Below, in pieces: positions 37,441 to 51,235 of a stretch of DNA of 64,000 nucleotides. Source of the stretch: Crotophaga sulcirostris (taxonomy: Eukaryota; Chordata; Aves; Cuculiformes; Crotophagidae); the NCBI GenBank assembly GCA_013397455.1, contig VYZB01000030.1, positions 3,164,366-3,228,365 of the forward strand. The letters are read 5' to 3'. The translations under genes and the position numbers were made by a program. Under the pieces are notes generated by a model. The model was not told where the DNA came from, did no database searches, and was given only the letters and a program-made list of their open reading frames with translations. Each line of letters begins with the position of its first letter. Positions within the stretch are counted from its first letter, which is position 1.

Positions 37441-40241
37441 GGATTTACGGTGTCTCTCCCCATATCCAAGCTTCATGTACTTCCCAAATTTATATGCTGC
37501 ATAATAACCATTGCTTCTTTCCTTTATCCTGCCCCCTCTGCCTTACATTAGCATCTGAAGACAGAATTTTAGGTTCAGAAAAATTCTCTGCACACTTTTC
37601 AGATATTTTAAGACAAGTTTTTATATATCAAAATACCAAAGGCATTTTGCCTAAAGAAATAAAACTAAGTTAGAGGTGCTTTCTCAGGTACAATCCTAAA
37701 CATTACATAAATTAGGTATGCAAATTTTAAGCCTAGTCATAAGCACTTCTCACAACCAGATGGGCAAAGAAAAGTTACCTTCAGGACAGTTTCATCTCAT
37801 GCAGGGGTCAAATTACCCTTCAGAGATGCTTATATCTCATTGACTATATTGAGAATCTAGGACATGTATGATCCTAAATTTAACATCTCAGTTAAGTAAG
37901 ATGACTCTGGGATTTCACATTTCTAGGACAAAACAACCTGGAGTTATATGAAAACAGAACAGCAGTTAAGAATCCAAGCCAGATTCCCTCCACCCCAATA
38001 CCCTAATCCCTAGAAGCAACGAAGTTGTAAAACCACTTTTTCCTAGGTAGATTTTGCACAGCTAAAGTCAGGCCATGCAAAAATTACAGTGGACTGTGCC
38101 AAGAAAAATGGGTGTTGGTTTCTGTTGGGAATAATTGCCAAATGGGACAATTCATTGAAACTTCAGCTATTAAGTTTCTTGATTTCCCTATAAACTTTTA
38201 CAAAATGGGCATTTCAAAATGGTGTGGTTCATATCCAAAATGCTTCTTCATGGCAAGTATCTTTTTTTTCAGCAACACACAGTTGGAGCTCCAGGAATAA
38301 GCTGCAAAGCCACAGCATCTGCAAACTCTTTCCTTCTTTTTCTGAATGTGGTGCAGTCCTTACATTTGAATTTCATTTCTTTTCTTGGTTTCTCAGTCTT
38401 CTAGTGTTACTTAAATGTGATTGTCTAGTTGTTAGCAGAGCACTTATTGCCAGGCGCTCCCTCGGACCAGCCCCGTGCTTCAGATTGACACAACAAAACC
38501 AAACCTCAAGACTCTCACACACGCAAATGCGCACAGAACAATTGGCTCTGGTTAGTACTTGTTTCATTTTTATTTTCATTTCATTTTTTCATCATGACTG
38601 TAAACCAACATAAACCAAACACAGGGCGTGAAACCACAAACAGTATCGTACATGTAAGACTTCAGCTGAAGTCTCCAAGAAGAAAAAGTACTCAGTTTTG
38701 CAGGGTAGCCTAATTTTTCACCCACATCTCTATAATCCTGTGATAGCAGAGAATGCATTTGCTTGCAGAATTTTATCTGTGGATCTACAGTATTAGTTCT
38801 TGTATAAGGCTCCATTGGAAAATTAAGACTGTCTATATCTCCCCGCTGTAAACAGGGGATGACAGGAAAAATATGAAAAGAAAAAAAAGAAGCTTAAACA
38901 CTTCATAGCAGGAGTGAAGGAGCTTAGCATTACAGTACTCTATTTTGGAGCACAACAGTATTCAACCCAACTTAAAATCAAAGATATTAATTCAAATTGT
39001 ATTGATCATCCAAAATGCTTCCAGGCAAATGCTACATGAAAAATATCTGCTTTTCCTGTATTTTGGACATGAATGGACAATTAATTTTTTTCCCTATCTA
39101 CTTTAGTACTGCCTTTATCCATCTGCTACTTGTTTATATTTTACGTCTTCTTGCCATTACCATGTGCTACGCTTGATTTACTCTAAGTCAATTACCATAC
39201 ATCTTAAAACTTAATTCAGAAAAAATCCCCTTAATATTTATCCATATTCCTTTCCCAAATGGATTCAGTTATTTTTTATTTTACTATTTCTTTTTTTGCC
39301 AAAGGAAATTTGTACTAGAAATGTGTATAGAAAAGAGGCTGAATTATTCAGTTTATGCATGGAATAAACAATTGCAATGCAAGTTTACCCACTACACCAG
39401 TCCTATGAAGACACTTCCCTTCAGTGGTTCTTCAACTGCCCTTATTGTTGTGACAACAAGTAGCAGGTTTTATGACAAGTGCAAATGTTTACTAGAATTT
39501 AATTCAAACACATCACATCACGTTGCATATTAAAGAGCAAGAAAGGCAACATTGCTGGAAAGCACTACACAAAATTATTATATATTTATTAATGTTGCTG
39601 TTTCATCAGACATAAAAGAAGATAAGTTTTTCACTCATTTGAAAAAAAAATTATTTGCTTTGCTAACTAAACCATTGCCACAGTTATTTTAGAATAACAA
39701 ATATGATCAGAAGAAAGACATGAAAGTGAGACTCCACATTTTCTCTGCATTAGTCAGAATAGTGAACATAGAGACCAAATGCCAGAGAAAGAAAACACTA
39801 CAGTGTCACAATAAAGGCCAGCTATAGGACACCTCTGAATAGGCAGTCAGTGCTTAGTTGTAGAGCTTGTGAGAGTTAATCAAATCTGTGATATTTAAAA
39901 TCAAGCCAGAAGTGCCTCAATATATTGGGTAAGGAGCCCTGTGCTCTCTACTCAGAGATGCAGACAACAAGAACTTGCTCTGGGTCTTGAGGAAATGTAT
40001 AATCCCCATAAGCAACTGTAGAGAAGCCAAGATTGCCTCTAGACAAAAGTATTGCCTGAAGTGGCTCTTCTTTTAACAGTAGAAAAATAATTGCTTCATA
40101 CAATAATCGTCAGCACATATTTTTCCTAAGTGATATCTGTATATGATCTCACCTCTTGGACTCTTGCCTTCACACTGAACAAGAGGACACTGGGACCACA
40201 AAGCAAAAGAGGAACAGTTTGCCCTTTTGTGAAACTTGGGG

Positions 40242-40273
40242 TTTTTTTTTTTGTTGTTGTTTTTTTTTTTTTT
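40242..40273. repeat. T-rich homopolymer with GTT interruptions
   Basis: A run of about 32 bases, nearly all T, with three G. It could be the complement of an old poly(A) tail from a minus-strand retroinsertion, but I see no retrocopy on the appropriate side. Confidence 0.7.
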
Positions 40274-41178
40274 CCCCTTGATATGTAAATATATAAAAAT
40301 AATAGAAGCAAACCCATATTCCCTTTTATTCCAGTTTGGACAATTTAAAGACTCGGCATAGCTATCCTAAGTTGCAAAGCATGTTATTTTATGGTCAGTC
40401 TTCTTGTCCTACACCATCATGTCCTACACCTCTCTATTTTAAGTTTTTCGTTCTCACTCAGTTTTTGAAGCCAAAAGAACTCTCCTCCTCGTTGCTTTTT
40501 GACAAACAAAACATATTATTCCTGTGCTCCACTTTGGAAAGGGGTGTTTATTTGAAGAAATAGAGCCAGAGATGTTATTTTAAAAAATGGCTGCTCATGT
40601 GGCTGTGATATAAACAGTTCCTCCCTTTATTTATGGACTTCCCTCAATCACAATATGACTGGTTAAACAGATTTGGACATGGCTTTACAGGTCTCTGCAT
40701 TAGTGCTGCTCAGCATTACATAAGTCTTACTCCTCCCAAAACAAGCCAAGCAAACTCATTTCTCTGTACTGCAAGCCCCTTCTGGGAGAAAAATAAAGGT
40801 CTAGGTTGAAAGCACAAGCTCTGACCTGCAGCCTGCAAACTTAGTCCTCTCTCATCACTGCATACTGCTAGACAAAAGCTGGACTCTTGATTGAAAACAG
40901 AAATATGATTTCAACTCCCTGCTTCATCTATCCCATCTATACTGACTCAACTATCTAAATTTAGATTTAAAAAATCTTCTCAAAAAGGACTAATGAAAAT
41001 TTTGTGACTTTTTACATAATCTATTAGTTTCCTCTGTTTTTATTAAGAGGCTGTTTCAAAAACAGCTAGGGCTAAAATCCAAGAAGTATAAAATCCTACA
41101 CTAGATGATATGCAAGGAGAGCACAAGACATCTTCTATAAAAAGATATATAATTTGGAAGGCAAACGGGTCCATTTAC

Positions 41179-41320
41179 CAAACAGACTAAGCTTGCAGAT
41201 GAAAGAGCCTTACTAAAATAATTGAAAATGTAAGCAGCACGATAGGGTTTGGAGCAGAGCTTTGGAAGCACACTCTTTGCAATGATTACAGCCATGGAAC
41301 TGTGCCCATCATAACAATAA
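41179..41320 (-). other. 142-bp splice-flanked open segment, possible coding exon
   Basis: On the minus strand the segment follows CCCTCATCTGACTTCAG and ends before GTAAATGG. The open frame takes one base and then runs 47 codons to a phase-0 end, starting YCYDGHSSMAVIIAK and ending ALSSASLVCL. The incoming phase matches the outgoing phase of 45099-45175. It is the second longest candidate in the window. No protein family is recognised, and the donor has T rather than A at position -2. Confidence 0.2.
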
Positions 41321-44300
41321 CTGAAGTCAGATGAGGGATGCATGTAGACAGGCCTGCTCGTACAGTCTGGCTCTTGCACACTGCACTAGATATTCATTCT
41401 GATCTCAGCAGGAAGGCATGTGTTTGCAGAGCTGGCTTGGGCTGCACAAAGTTAAACTCTTTATTAAATTTTTTAGTTGGCAGTAGTCAGCAACAACTTT
41501 CAAGCACGCTAAAAAAGTTTATTTTTGAAATCCAGATTTATACAGCTGAGTGCAGCACATGTTTTGTGAATCAATTTTTCCCCCTTCTCCTTCCCTGTGG
41601 AGACCGGGGACGCGATTTTTCCAGAGCTGTTTAAAATTAAGACTCTAGCCCCCCTTTCAGAGATTCCAGTTTTTAACTGGCTATGATTCCTGCAGTGTAA
41701 CCACTTACTACTATTGGCATTGTTCTTAATCTAAGCTTTTCCTTTAGACCAGTTCATGGCCAAGTGATACTTTTGATTCCGGATGAAGAGGTGCAACTTC
41801 AGAAAGGAAAGGTGCAAACAAAAATTTGAGGCTAAAGCTACTAATGCAGGCTGCTAGAGATAATTATATCTACAGAAAAGTTAATTGCTTTGCATCTCAA
41901 ACCATTTTATGTCAGAGAAATATTTAACTGGATTTCATTTACATGACAGAGATGAAGTTGGAATGCTTGGCCCACAGTCTTTTTTGAAATTGCCACGCTG
42001 ATTGAGGGAGTGCCTTTGTGAAAGCAGCGAGGCAGCAGCTCTCCCTGATGCTGTTTTTTATATCATCTTGATATCAATATAATATAGCTAAGAGAACATC
42101 TGGCTGGGAACACTACTGAAGCTGTTTGTTTTCTCAACATTACGCTTGAGAAAAGTTACCACTCCACGCATAAGAAGGCACAGATACCCCCAAATGGTGG
42201 TGGAGAAATGAGCAGCCAGAGTGAGGGGAGGCTCTGATTCTGCTCCTTCAGGCCCCCTCTCTGAGGAACCGCACAACAAATAAAGCCGTGCTGGTTATAG
42301 TGCGCACGGCCTGAAAACATACAAAGGAATCACAGCCTTCACAATTTAGCTCCTAAGCTCAAATTTAAATGAACTTATTATGGAAGTTTTTTCAAACCAT
42401 GTAGATTTAATCTTGTTTGGAAATAACCAGAACTTTTACAATCATTTTGTCTATCTTGAAAGCAGGTTTTTTTACAAATACATGAAAATCATAAATATTT
42501 AAGCTATCATTAAAACATCAAATTCACATTAAATAAAAAATCCAAGAAATAGCTACCTTAAATTAGTAAAAGCTTAAGCTATCTCTTATGACATAAAAAC
42601 TACAGAATGCGTAACTTCATAAAATACAGTGGTGGTGACTAAACTTTTGAAAGCTCAGATTTAACCAGCTATTGTCTAACTGTAACATGCTATGCATTGA
42701 TAGAGCCAATTTCTGTCACAAAAGTGATGGTATACACACACAAGTTAACACAAAAATCTTTGGCTACAGTGTGTTTTAAAAAACATTGCCATGAAATTTT
42801 TAAACAAGCTGAATTAAAAATAAATCTCAGAAAGCTTGTCAGCACCTATAAACATAGACAAATTGACCTCTCCACCAACTCCTGCACACATTCTTGCCAA
42901 AAGAAAATTACACACAAAAATGAAACAACTTTCAAACCTATCTGCCAAACCCACAAGAGGAAATTCAGATCATTATTTCTATCTATAAATGTCCATTTTA
43001 GCCACCAAAGCAGGAGTTCCAAATATAGAACATTCAATGCCAGTGTCAACTTTTAAAATCAACTCCATAATTTAAAAACTCTCTTGCTCCACTGCTAAAT
43101 TATAAATTACAATGAAATCCATTTTCAGCTAAAATCCTGTGCATCACACTGACTGGTTTTTGTAGGCTGGAGCGGCAAGACATTCCTACTAAAGAGGAAG
43201 GAAGGACCATTGCGGGAGCAGAATGAAGCACCTATAGCAAGCAGGAAATTTAGTTTCCACACTATAATTTTGTAAGACAGAGGCTTTGTCTTAAAACACA
43301 AAGCTTATGTTTGCAGTTTAATCAATCATGAAATGACAAAATACATCGACAAGGTTTTCAAGAAATGGCTTTTCGTAGCTGTGCCCTGCTGGGTTACACA
43401 GCACAGCAATACAGTGTGAAGAGCTATAAACTTTACAACCTTTTATGTTGAATCCTTTCTGCCAAGCACAACATCAGAATCACCAATATACCACAGAACA
43501 GAAAGAATTATCCCTGCTGCTCTCTCTGGAACAGTGAATCTCCTCTATCTGTCCCCTTTTTTTCCACCACAAGGAGTGTGATTTGATTAATATTATGTGC
43601 AATCATGTACCTGACAACTTAAATCTCACATTCATCGTACTCCGTACCCCTTAGGGTGAGTTTATGGCTAACCTATGTAAGGGAATGTTCTTCCCCCATG
43701 TGGAAATTACTTTATGCAATACCCAGACTTCACTGATGCACTGAGAAACAACTGAAGTGTAAGTCAGTCCCTTGAGAGGATACTTCATCGCCCTCCTAAG
43801 AACCACAGAAAGAACAATTTGCTGGTTCCTTAGACAATGCTGATACATTTCCTGCTCAGAATAAAACAAATGAAGGGCCCAGACCAGTCAGAACACACTT
43901 AATTTTGTTTTAAGAAAAAAAATAGTTCAGACACAAATGATGAGCCATTCAATATCAGTTCAGAGTCAAAACTTCTTTACGGTTACATAATTGGTGCAAA
44001 TGGGGGAAACTACCAATCTGCCTAGAGAGCAATTCAATGACCTTCAGATGAAGAAAAAATTACAAACTTGGAAACCTCCTCCAAATTGTTTAAACTGTGC
44101 ACACTTTAACCTTCTACATGAAAAAAAAATCAGAAAGACACTCTTCCAAAAATAGAAAATTAAACATAAAATACAATTAACTTTCTACTGAATCAAGTAT
44201 AATTGTAGCAACAAATCATGAGAAAAAAGAACAATAGGTTTTATATAATAAAATTTGCTTCATTTAAAATAATGTAACGCTTATGTAGCTACAAAGGAAT

Positions 44301-45098
44301 GTTACTCCCTTTGGATTTCCATTGCACTTGTGCAAACTCATTTGTGTCGATACACAAAATCGGAAGTGTTCTTGGACAGGAAGTATAGCTTTTCAGTTAA
44401 AGAAACTCTGGTTGTCCATAAAACTAGAGAGCTTCAATGTAAAAATGTTTATATAGTACAAAAACATGCAGCTGAACTTACCATGCTCCAAGTACCATCC
44501 ATAAATTTCAATTTTACACAAAAAAAGGGGAGAATCAAGTTATTTAGCACATTGTCATGGAAAGAAAAGGACTTGTTATAAGTACAGGGACTAACATTAG
44601 GAACTAGCCTAAATATGCCAAAGTATCAATGGCAGTGGAATCAGTCCCAAACAATCTATTTTGCTTGAAGGGAAGTATATGGTGCTCCACCTAATATTTC
44701 ATTTGTAGCAAGAGATAGTTTCAGGGTATTCCACTGTGTTAACGTATGAAAAATGACCCATTATAAGCAAAGTACTACATCAAAATTTAGCCTCCCCTTT
44801 TGTGTCTTTATCACTTCCTAAATATGAATTGAGTATGCACAAAATGTATCTGAGGAATGAACATTAATGAAAATGGTGTATGGGATGGGATCCCCTGCTA
44901 CACTAACAATGCTTGGCAGAGTTTTATGTGCAAAACATCTTTAAAATGGAAAAAGGAGGAGGACCTGGGAGATTTCTATGCCTGAAGAGTGATCCTTTCA
45001 CAGCACAAAGGTATTGCATCACTAGGACAATACTGGACTCATTGCTAATCCTTGCATGACTCAGGATCCTGGTATTCTCACTATCACCTGTTCCTTAC
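41321..45098. other. Non-coding-looking DNA
   Basis: Unique sequence with no supported gene, element or RNA. A slightly GC-richer patch lies around 42000-42300. Confidence 0.5.
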
Positions 45099-45175
45099 TG
45101 TTCTTGAAGCACAGGCACTGGTTTGAACAAATCCAGATCTTCTCTGTTGCTCCAGTCCTCAGAAGAGGAATGAAT
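45099..45175 (-). other. 77-bp splice-flanked open segment, possible coding exon
   Basis: On the minus strand the acceptor is GAATGTTTTTGCAG and the donor GAACA/GTAAGG. One frame is open for 25 codons (begins IHSSSEDWSNREDLDLFK) and leaves two bases that fit the first base of 41179-41320. The composition (acidic, serine-rich, with Trp and Phe-Lys-Pro) looks like translated protein. Not recognised. A decoy pair is possible. Confidence 0.2.
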
Positions 45176-48100
45176 CTGCAAAAACATTCAGATGTCAAAA
45201 AAGCAAAGGAAACCTACGAAATGTCTAATACATTTAATGTGTGTTCCCTGGTTAAGACTAGGTAATCAACATTGTAGGTCAGATTCATGTCCTCACGAAG
45301 GACAATCACCACCTCAAAATCAGCAGGAATAATTATCGAGCAAAGGACAATGCACAGGAAGGAAAGGGAGGACAAAACAGTAAAAGAAATGTCTTTCAAA
45401 ACACATAACACCATTATCTTAAAACCTTCATTGCTGTGTGAGAGATGACTATGGACTGAACTTTGAGGAACATCCTGGGATTCACAGCTCATTCATCTTT
45501 TGTTGCCTTACATCATACTTGAGAACCAGGAATGTTTTATTTGCAAAATCTTCACTTGGGATCATCTGTCTACAGTTACCCTTGCAACGCAGCTATTCCC
45601 AGGAACTACCAGCACTGTCTACAGCCAACTTTTTTCAGACTTAAGTAGATTTTCCCATGTATTGTATCTACTCTTTACAAATAATTTCTCAAAATCCATG
45701 GAAAAGAAGTACACACCACACACAATACAGACGGGTTGCAATTAAGCCAGTGAGTACAGATAAGGGCAATAAGCAGTTAATGATACAAAGTATCCAGGCA
45801 CCTGGTTCCATATTTTCCCCTGAAAGAAAGAAGGGGAGAGGTTTTAAAAAGAAAACACATATAAACCATTACTCAAATACACCTTATGCCTGCTCATTTA
45901 TCCTAGTATGAGTAACTGTTCAAGGAGATGCAAATACCACAATATTTAGGCACATTTTCTTCCTTGGCATGGGTGGCTGCTGGAAACTAATCAAGTAATG
46001 AAATGTTCCAAGTTCTGCTGCTATTCTGGTGGTTTAATTCTTTCAGTTTTGCCTTGTTCTTAATATGTGCTTTAAAAAAAAACATTAATCCAACAATTTT
46101 GAATTAACACACATCTACAAAACAAACTCTAGAGTTGGCTCATAAATAAACCAATCCAGTTATGTCGGTAAAATACATTGTTGAATTTCTCTTGTCATCT
46201 TCGAAACACAGTAAAAATATTTTTCTCTGAAAACATGCAGCTCCCTACTTTCAAGAAAGAGAAGGCAGCAGTTCTTGGAAACTCTGACTTTTGTTGGTTA
46301 TACATACACATGGGCAGATCCAACAGAAGCCAAAGACTGCTAAACATGGCAATCTACTCACTTGCAGAGCAACTTTTGGGATGAGGGCAAACAGTGGGAA
46401 AGACAGATGGTAGAAGCATAATATATCAGCAAAGATACAGTTGATTAGAGGCACATATCTCATCAGTAACACACCAAATTATCAGGCTGTAAAACTCATC
46501 ACAAATAAATCAATATGACCTAAACATTTCAAAATCAGAGGTGAGATGACTCCATTCTGGAAGCTCACAACTACTTTTGAGTAGGGAAACATAGAACTCA
46601 GGTCTGGGTACAGTGCCATTGCTTGGAAAACAAGCTGTAAACTTCCTTAAACCATCCAAATTTCTTCTAATTGTCAAATTCAACCAGAAGCTTCTCAAGG
46701 AAAGATTTTCCATTGTCGTTGACATCAGAGACCAACTTCTTCAATGATCTAATAAGGGTGGTGATGAGCAGACTATAAAATCTGAGAAAGGATTAGATAA
46801 GTCAGTCTTACATGACTAATAACGAAACTTCCTTCAATTCAGTGCCAAAACCAAGAGAATCTGAGGACCAGTGCAGTCAGGAATGTCATAAGAAACATTT
46901 CCAGAAGAAAAAGAGATCCACTAATTCTCATTAAAAAGAGACATTAAAAGAAATTAAAAACATTCCTAAAAGAGCACCTATGACTGCATATGGTCCTTTG
47001 TGTTTTAAATGGTTTTATCTCTTTGGTCCTCTGGGACTTCCAGATTCATTGATAAACGAAACTGGTCTGACTACTTCTGGCATCTTGGCATGTAATCATT
47101 TAGAACAGAGATGCTTCCTAACTTATGCAAAATTGAAACATTTGTTTGAGAATAATTAGTGCCTCAGCCCAACAATGCTTGGCAGACTTTTCTAATTAGT
47201 TGAGAAAAATGATTGAGGTAGGCAAGCAAGCAAGCAGACTGTGTCAGGCATTCTGTGAAAATAATTTGGACCACACACTTGGCTGCAGAGCCAGATAACG
47301 TATGTCATTCTTTGCTATCTTAACAGGTAGGATTAAAAAAAAATACAACAACAAGAAGAAACAACCATCTGGCACATGAAAACTGAATTGAGAGGACTTT
47401 TCACATTTCCTAGTGCAGCTCTTCTGTGTTCTCTGTCTGAGCCACAGTGTTCAAGTCACACTGTGTTAGGTCCCAGCAAATAACTTATTTTCTTTTCTGT
47501 TTCCTATTGTACAGTCAGAACCAGAGCCGAAAATATTCCTTATGAGTCACAGGCTGTGCAGGTCCCAGAACAATATTTGCAGAGTATTCATACTGGGATA
47601 GCCAACTGTACTTTCCTTCTCCAGGGATGTTTTAACATGCAAAGCATGTTCGAGGCAGACTGGGATCAGGACAATATCAAATCACCACATGCTTTTGTAG
47701 GCTGTACAGCTTCCAGACGTGTTTCCTTTCTGAGGTCCTCCCAGAAATTAGCCTACTAGCAAATGAAGACAAAACTCAAGGTGCCATGTAGTTTAACTAT
47801 ACCAACCCAAATTTCACAGAATTGATTTAATAAATATGACAACATAACTGTTTGCTGTTTCAGGGCAAGCATTTGTACATTAGTGTAACTAAATTAGACA
47901 CATGATACAGTTAAAAGTTTTTTGACCTCCAGGCATATTAAGAACTTCTCATCTCTCTGTTTCACATTGTTTCAGCTTAGGGAGCAATCAAAAGAAAGCA
48001 GATTTCAAGTTTTAAAGGTTGGTTCTAAATGAATCTGTAACACAAATAAGCTGGCCAAACCATTAGATATGCATGGATATGTTGCAATTTATAAACTTAA

Positions 48101-51100
48101 ACTTATGAAATAATTACATTTGCCAGCAACATTTCCATATTTCCCATGTCAGCAGCCTTTAAATGGTAGCCATTTGGCCTGTTGTGCTTAGATAACCACC
48201 TGGAACTCCTTCCTGGGAAAGTTCCCAAGTCTAGACACTAGAAATCACATATGTTTCCAATTATAAGAAACTATTACTATAAGGCCAACATAAATCTCCT
48301 GCATCAACAGTCAGTTGCCAATTATATCACATTCCACAATAAGCCTTCTTGCTATAACTAATTTATGGAATGCTTGGCTTAGAAAAATCAATAAAATTAA
48401 GAGAAAGGGAGAGGTAAAAATATCAGACCTTGACATCAGAGTGAACATTTGAACCCAAATATTAGTTTGGTGATGAAAAAAAGCTGCAATGAACTGGATC
48501 AACAGAGCCATAAATTGTACAATATAAAAAGCTTCATTGTGCAAACAATGATGGCTGTGTTATCCACGGTATCCATCACACTCATTCCTGCATCATGTGC
48601 ACAAGATTCTGTGAGAATGGTTTAAGGAAGGTATTACTAAGTGTTTTCTTGCTGTGCCATACATACACCACAAGATTTTTTGAAATCCAGTAGGATGCAT
48701 TCCACTTTCTGCTGATAACTTTACAATCAAATGGCAAAAATATCAAAACCAGCAATTATCTAAACATCAGCTGTTTTTTAGGAAATTCTAGAAAACAAAG
48801 ATAATTCAAAATGAGATTAGTGGGAAAACAGCCTTTACCAAAGCCAAATTGCATAAAGGAAAAAATCATATTTTATACATACATAGAGGGAAATCACACT
48901 TAAAAGGACTAGTGAAAACACTTGAAAGTCAACTAAACTAATAAAGCATTTCTCCCTTGCATTTGCTTCTGAGTGGATTGATTATATTCATCTGTTTTCT
49001 ATAACCAAGCAATATTAGTTTAGCGTTTATGGATATTGCTATACTAATTTAAGTACAATAGCATTCACCACGGCAAATTGTTAAGTGCTTAAGTATAAAC
49101 ACTATAATTTGCAGTTTTAAATTGTGAATTTGTTCTGAAAATGATTATTTCCTCTAGTTTACATATGGGAGAAAACATCTAGCAATACAAGGATTAAAAC
49201 CTTTGTTTTCAGGACTAGTGACTTCTGAAGATTACAAACTCCCTTCTCAGGCAAATCAACTTTTTCAGATTGTCAGTTTTCCAATATTTTAATCTGTTTT
49301 GTTGGGTATATTTCATAAAGGAAGCATTAAATGCAAGCAACATAAAACTGTTCTTTTTCTACTTGTCATTTGACATCATGTTTTGTTCTTATCAAGGATT
49401 TTTGTGTTGTCTGCCAATTCTGAAAGGAAATTCCCAGGTCCAGCCCACACATTTTAATTGCAGTATTAATTTCAGCACAAAGTCCAGTAGAGATTTGGTC
49501 TAAACAAGAGCAAGCGCATCAAGTCCCTCTTTGTTCTATTCAGATTTTTTTGGTTAAGGTTTGTGCAATGTTTTCTATTGGAATGTTCCCCTTTGCACAA
49601 ATAACCAATATTCATTAACAGAAAAATGTGTCCAATTACATAAACCAGGGAGCTAGTGCAGTCACCTTGGATGTGAGAAGCTAAGGCTAAAGTATTGACT
49701 GAATTGGTGTTTACAGAGCAGAAGATCCTAGCAGAAATGCAGAAAGCAAGGCTCATGCTCCATCCATCTGTAGGTAGGATGCTTAAGCCACCAACCCGTA
49801 CAGTGGAAGTGCACGAGAACCCTGGTCAACAGGACAGTAGGTAACCACAACCTCCAGTTTTCAACTGAAACACTTTTCCATTACTTCTATCCTGATGAAG
49901 TGTGAAAAGAACTCATTTCTGATATTTACAACACTGCAGAACACCAACACATTTCCTCTCTCAGAGCTTTCTTAATGCTGGAGATACGTACATTTTGGCA
50001 CACACAGAGCTCAGCAATTTGCATTTTTTCATACTGTTTTGTCATAAGGGACAGCATTTTAGAATCACCTCCACAGTGCAATTACAAAGATATAAATGGC
50101 AACGTGTAGACCTGTAATTGAAGGAAAATATGACAAATGTTAACAACTTGAACCGCCATTTGAAATCTAAATGAGACTATTACTGCGTGTTCCTCTAGCC
50201 CCCTGCTGCTGTAATACTTCAACATGCACTGTTGTCATCACTTGCATAAAAAAAAATGAATAAGGAGAGTAAAACTTTATAAAGCTCTCTCCTGAAATTA
50301 CCACAGAAAAGTTTAATATGTAATTGCATTTATTGAAGTTCAATAAATGCCTGGCATTCCTATAACTGCACAACAGCCTAGGAAAAAATTATACCTGCTA
50401 AGTTGCTTAAAGTATTTTTTCTTAAATACCATGAAATGAAGTAAAAGTCAATTTGGTCAGAATTTTAATTTCAGCAACAGCTGAGAATCAGAAATATAGC
50501 ATTAAGACTGAAGCTTTTCTCCTTCCCACTCATTAGAGATTTGTTCCTTGGAACAAAGGAGTCCCTGTAATAACCCGTTGGCTAGGAATTACCTGGCACA
50601 AGACTAAAAATCATAATAACACAAGGAATATTATCTTTCATTAAAGGATTTTCCACAAGTTAATATGTGCAGAAAAGCACGCTAGTGAGAGAAAAAGGGA
50701 ATTTTGGCATAGGAGACTTAAGGTCAGTCTCTATTTCTCCATCTTTGACATCTAATCTTCAGAGCATGGAAGTGCCAGCACAAGCATTTCATTTGAAAGG
50801 TGCATCAATACTAAAATATGGAGAGTAGCTATCCCCTTTCATACTGATCTACATTCCAAGGAATGTTGCTTAGATTACAGTAGTAATGCACTTTGACACA
50901 TTGTGCTACTGTTAACTTTGGAACAGTGCACATCCAGCTTGGTCCTCCATCCTTCCTTTTGAAATAGAGGATGTTTCGCATTAAGGTACCTGGCTACACA
51001 AGCCAGTGGCTCATTCTAAATTTAGCAAAAAACCCCTAGAAAAGCATAGATGCAAATGAATCATGTCAAACAAATTAGAGGTTTCCCCTAACAAAGAAGA

Positions 51101-51235
51101 GTTTAAAAAAACCACAGTTTCTAAGTACTATTGTCAGATTAAACTACATATAATTACAAACAAAAATTATCAGAAAGATAATTTCATGGACAACATATTA
51201 ATTAATACCTCTTTTCTCATTTCTTAATTACTCAC
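45176..51235. other. Non-coding-looking DNA
   Basis: No supported gene. It contains a symmetric CATG motif pair at 47634-47651 and a GCAA-type short repeat near 47223. Octamer-like ATTTGCAT sequences occur singly. Confidence 0.5.

Larger units (their letters stand above)
35313..41178. other. Non-coding-looking DNA
   Basis: No supported gene. It holds a TCC microsatellite, a 31-bp imperfect duplication and a long T/G run. The plus-strand open frame 38224-38613 (129 codons) overlaps two other open frames and looks accidental. Confidence 0.5.

Noticed and set aside
40242..40273. T run as the tail of a minus-strand processed pseudogene
   Set aside because: No gene-like sequence lies on the expected side and no target-site duplication is visible.
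42697..43056. 119-codon plus-strand open frame rich in Lys, Thr and His
   Set aside because: AT-rich composition explains the frame. The antisense strand is open as well, and no motif is present.
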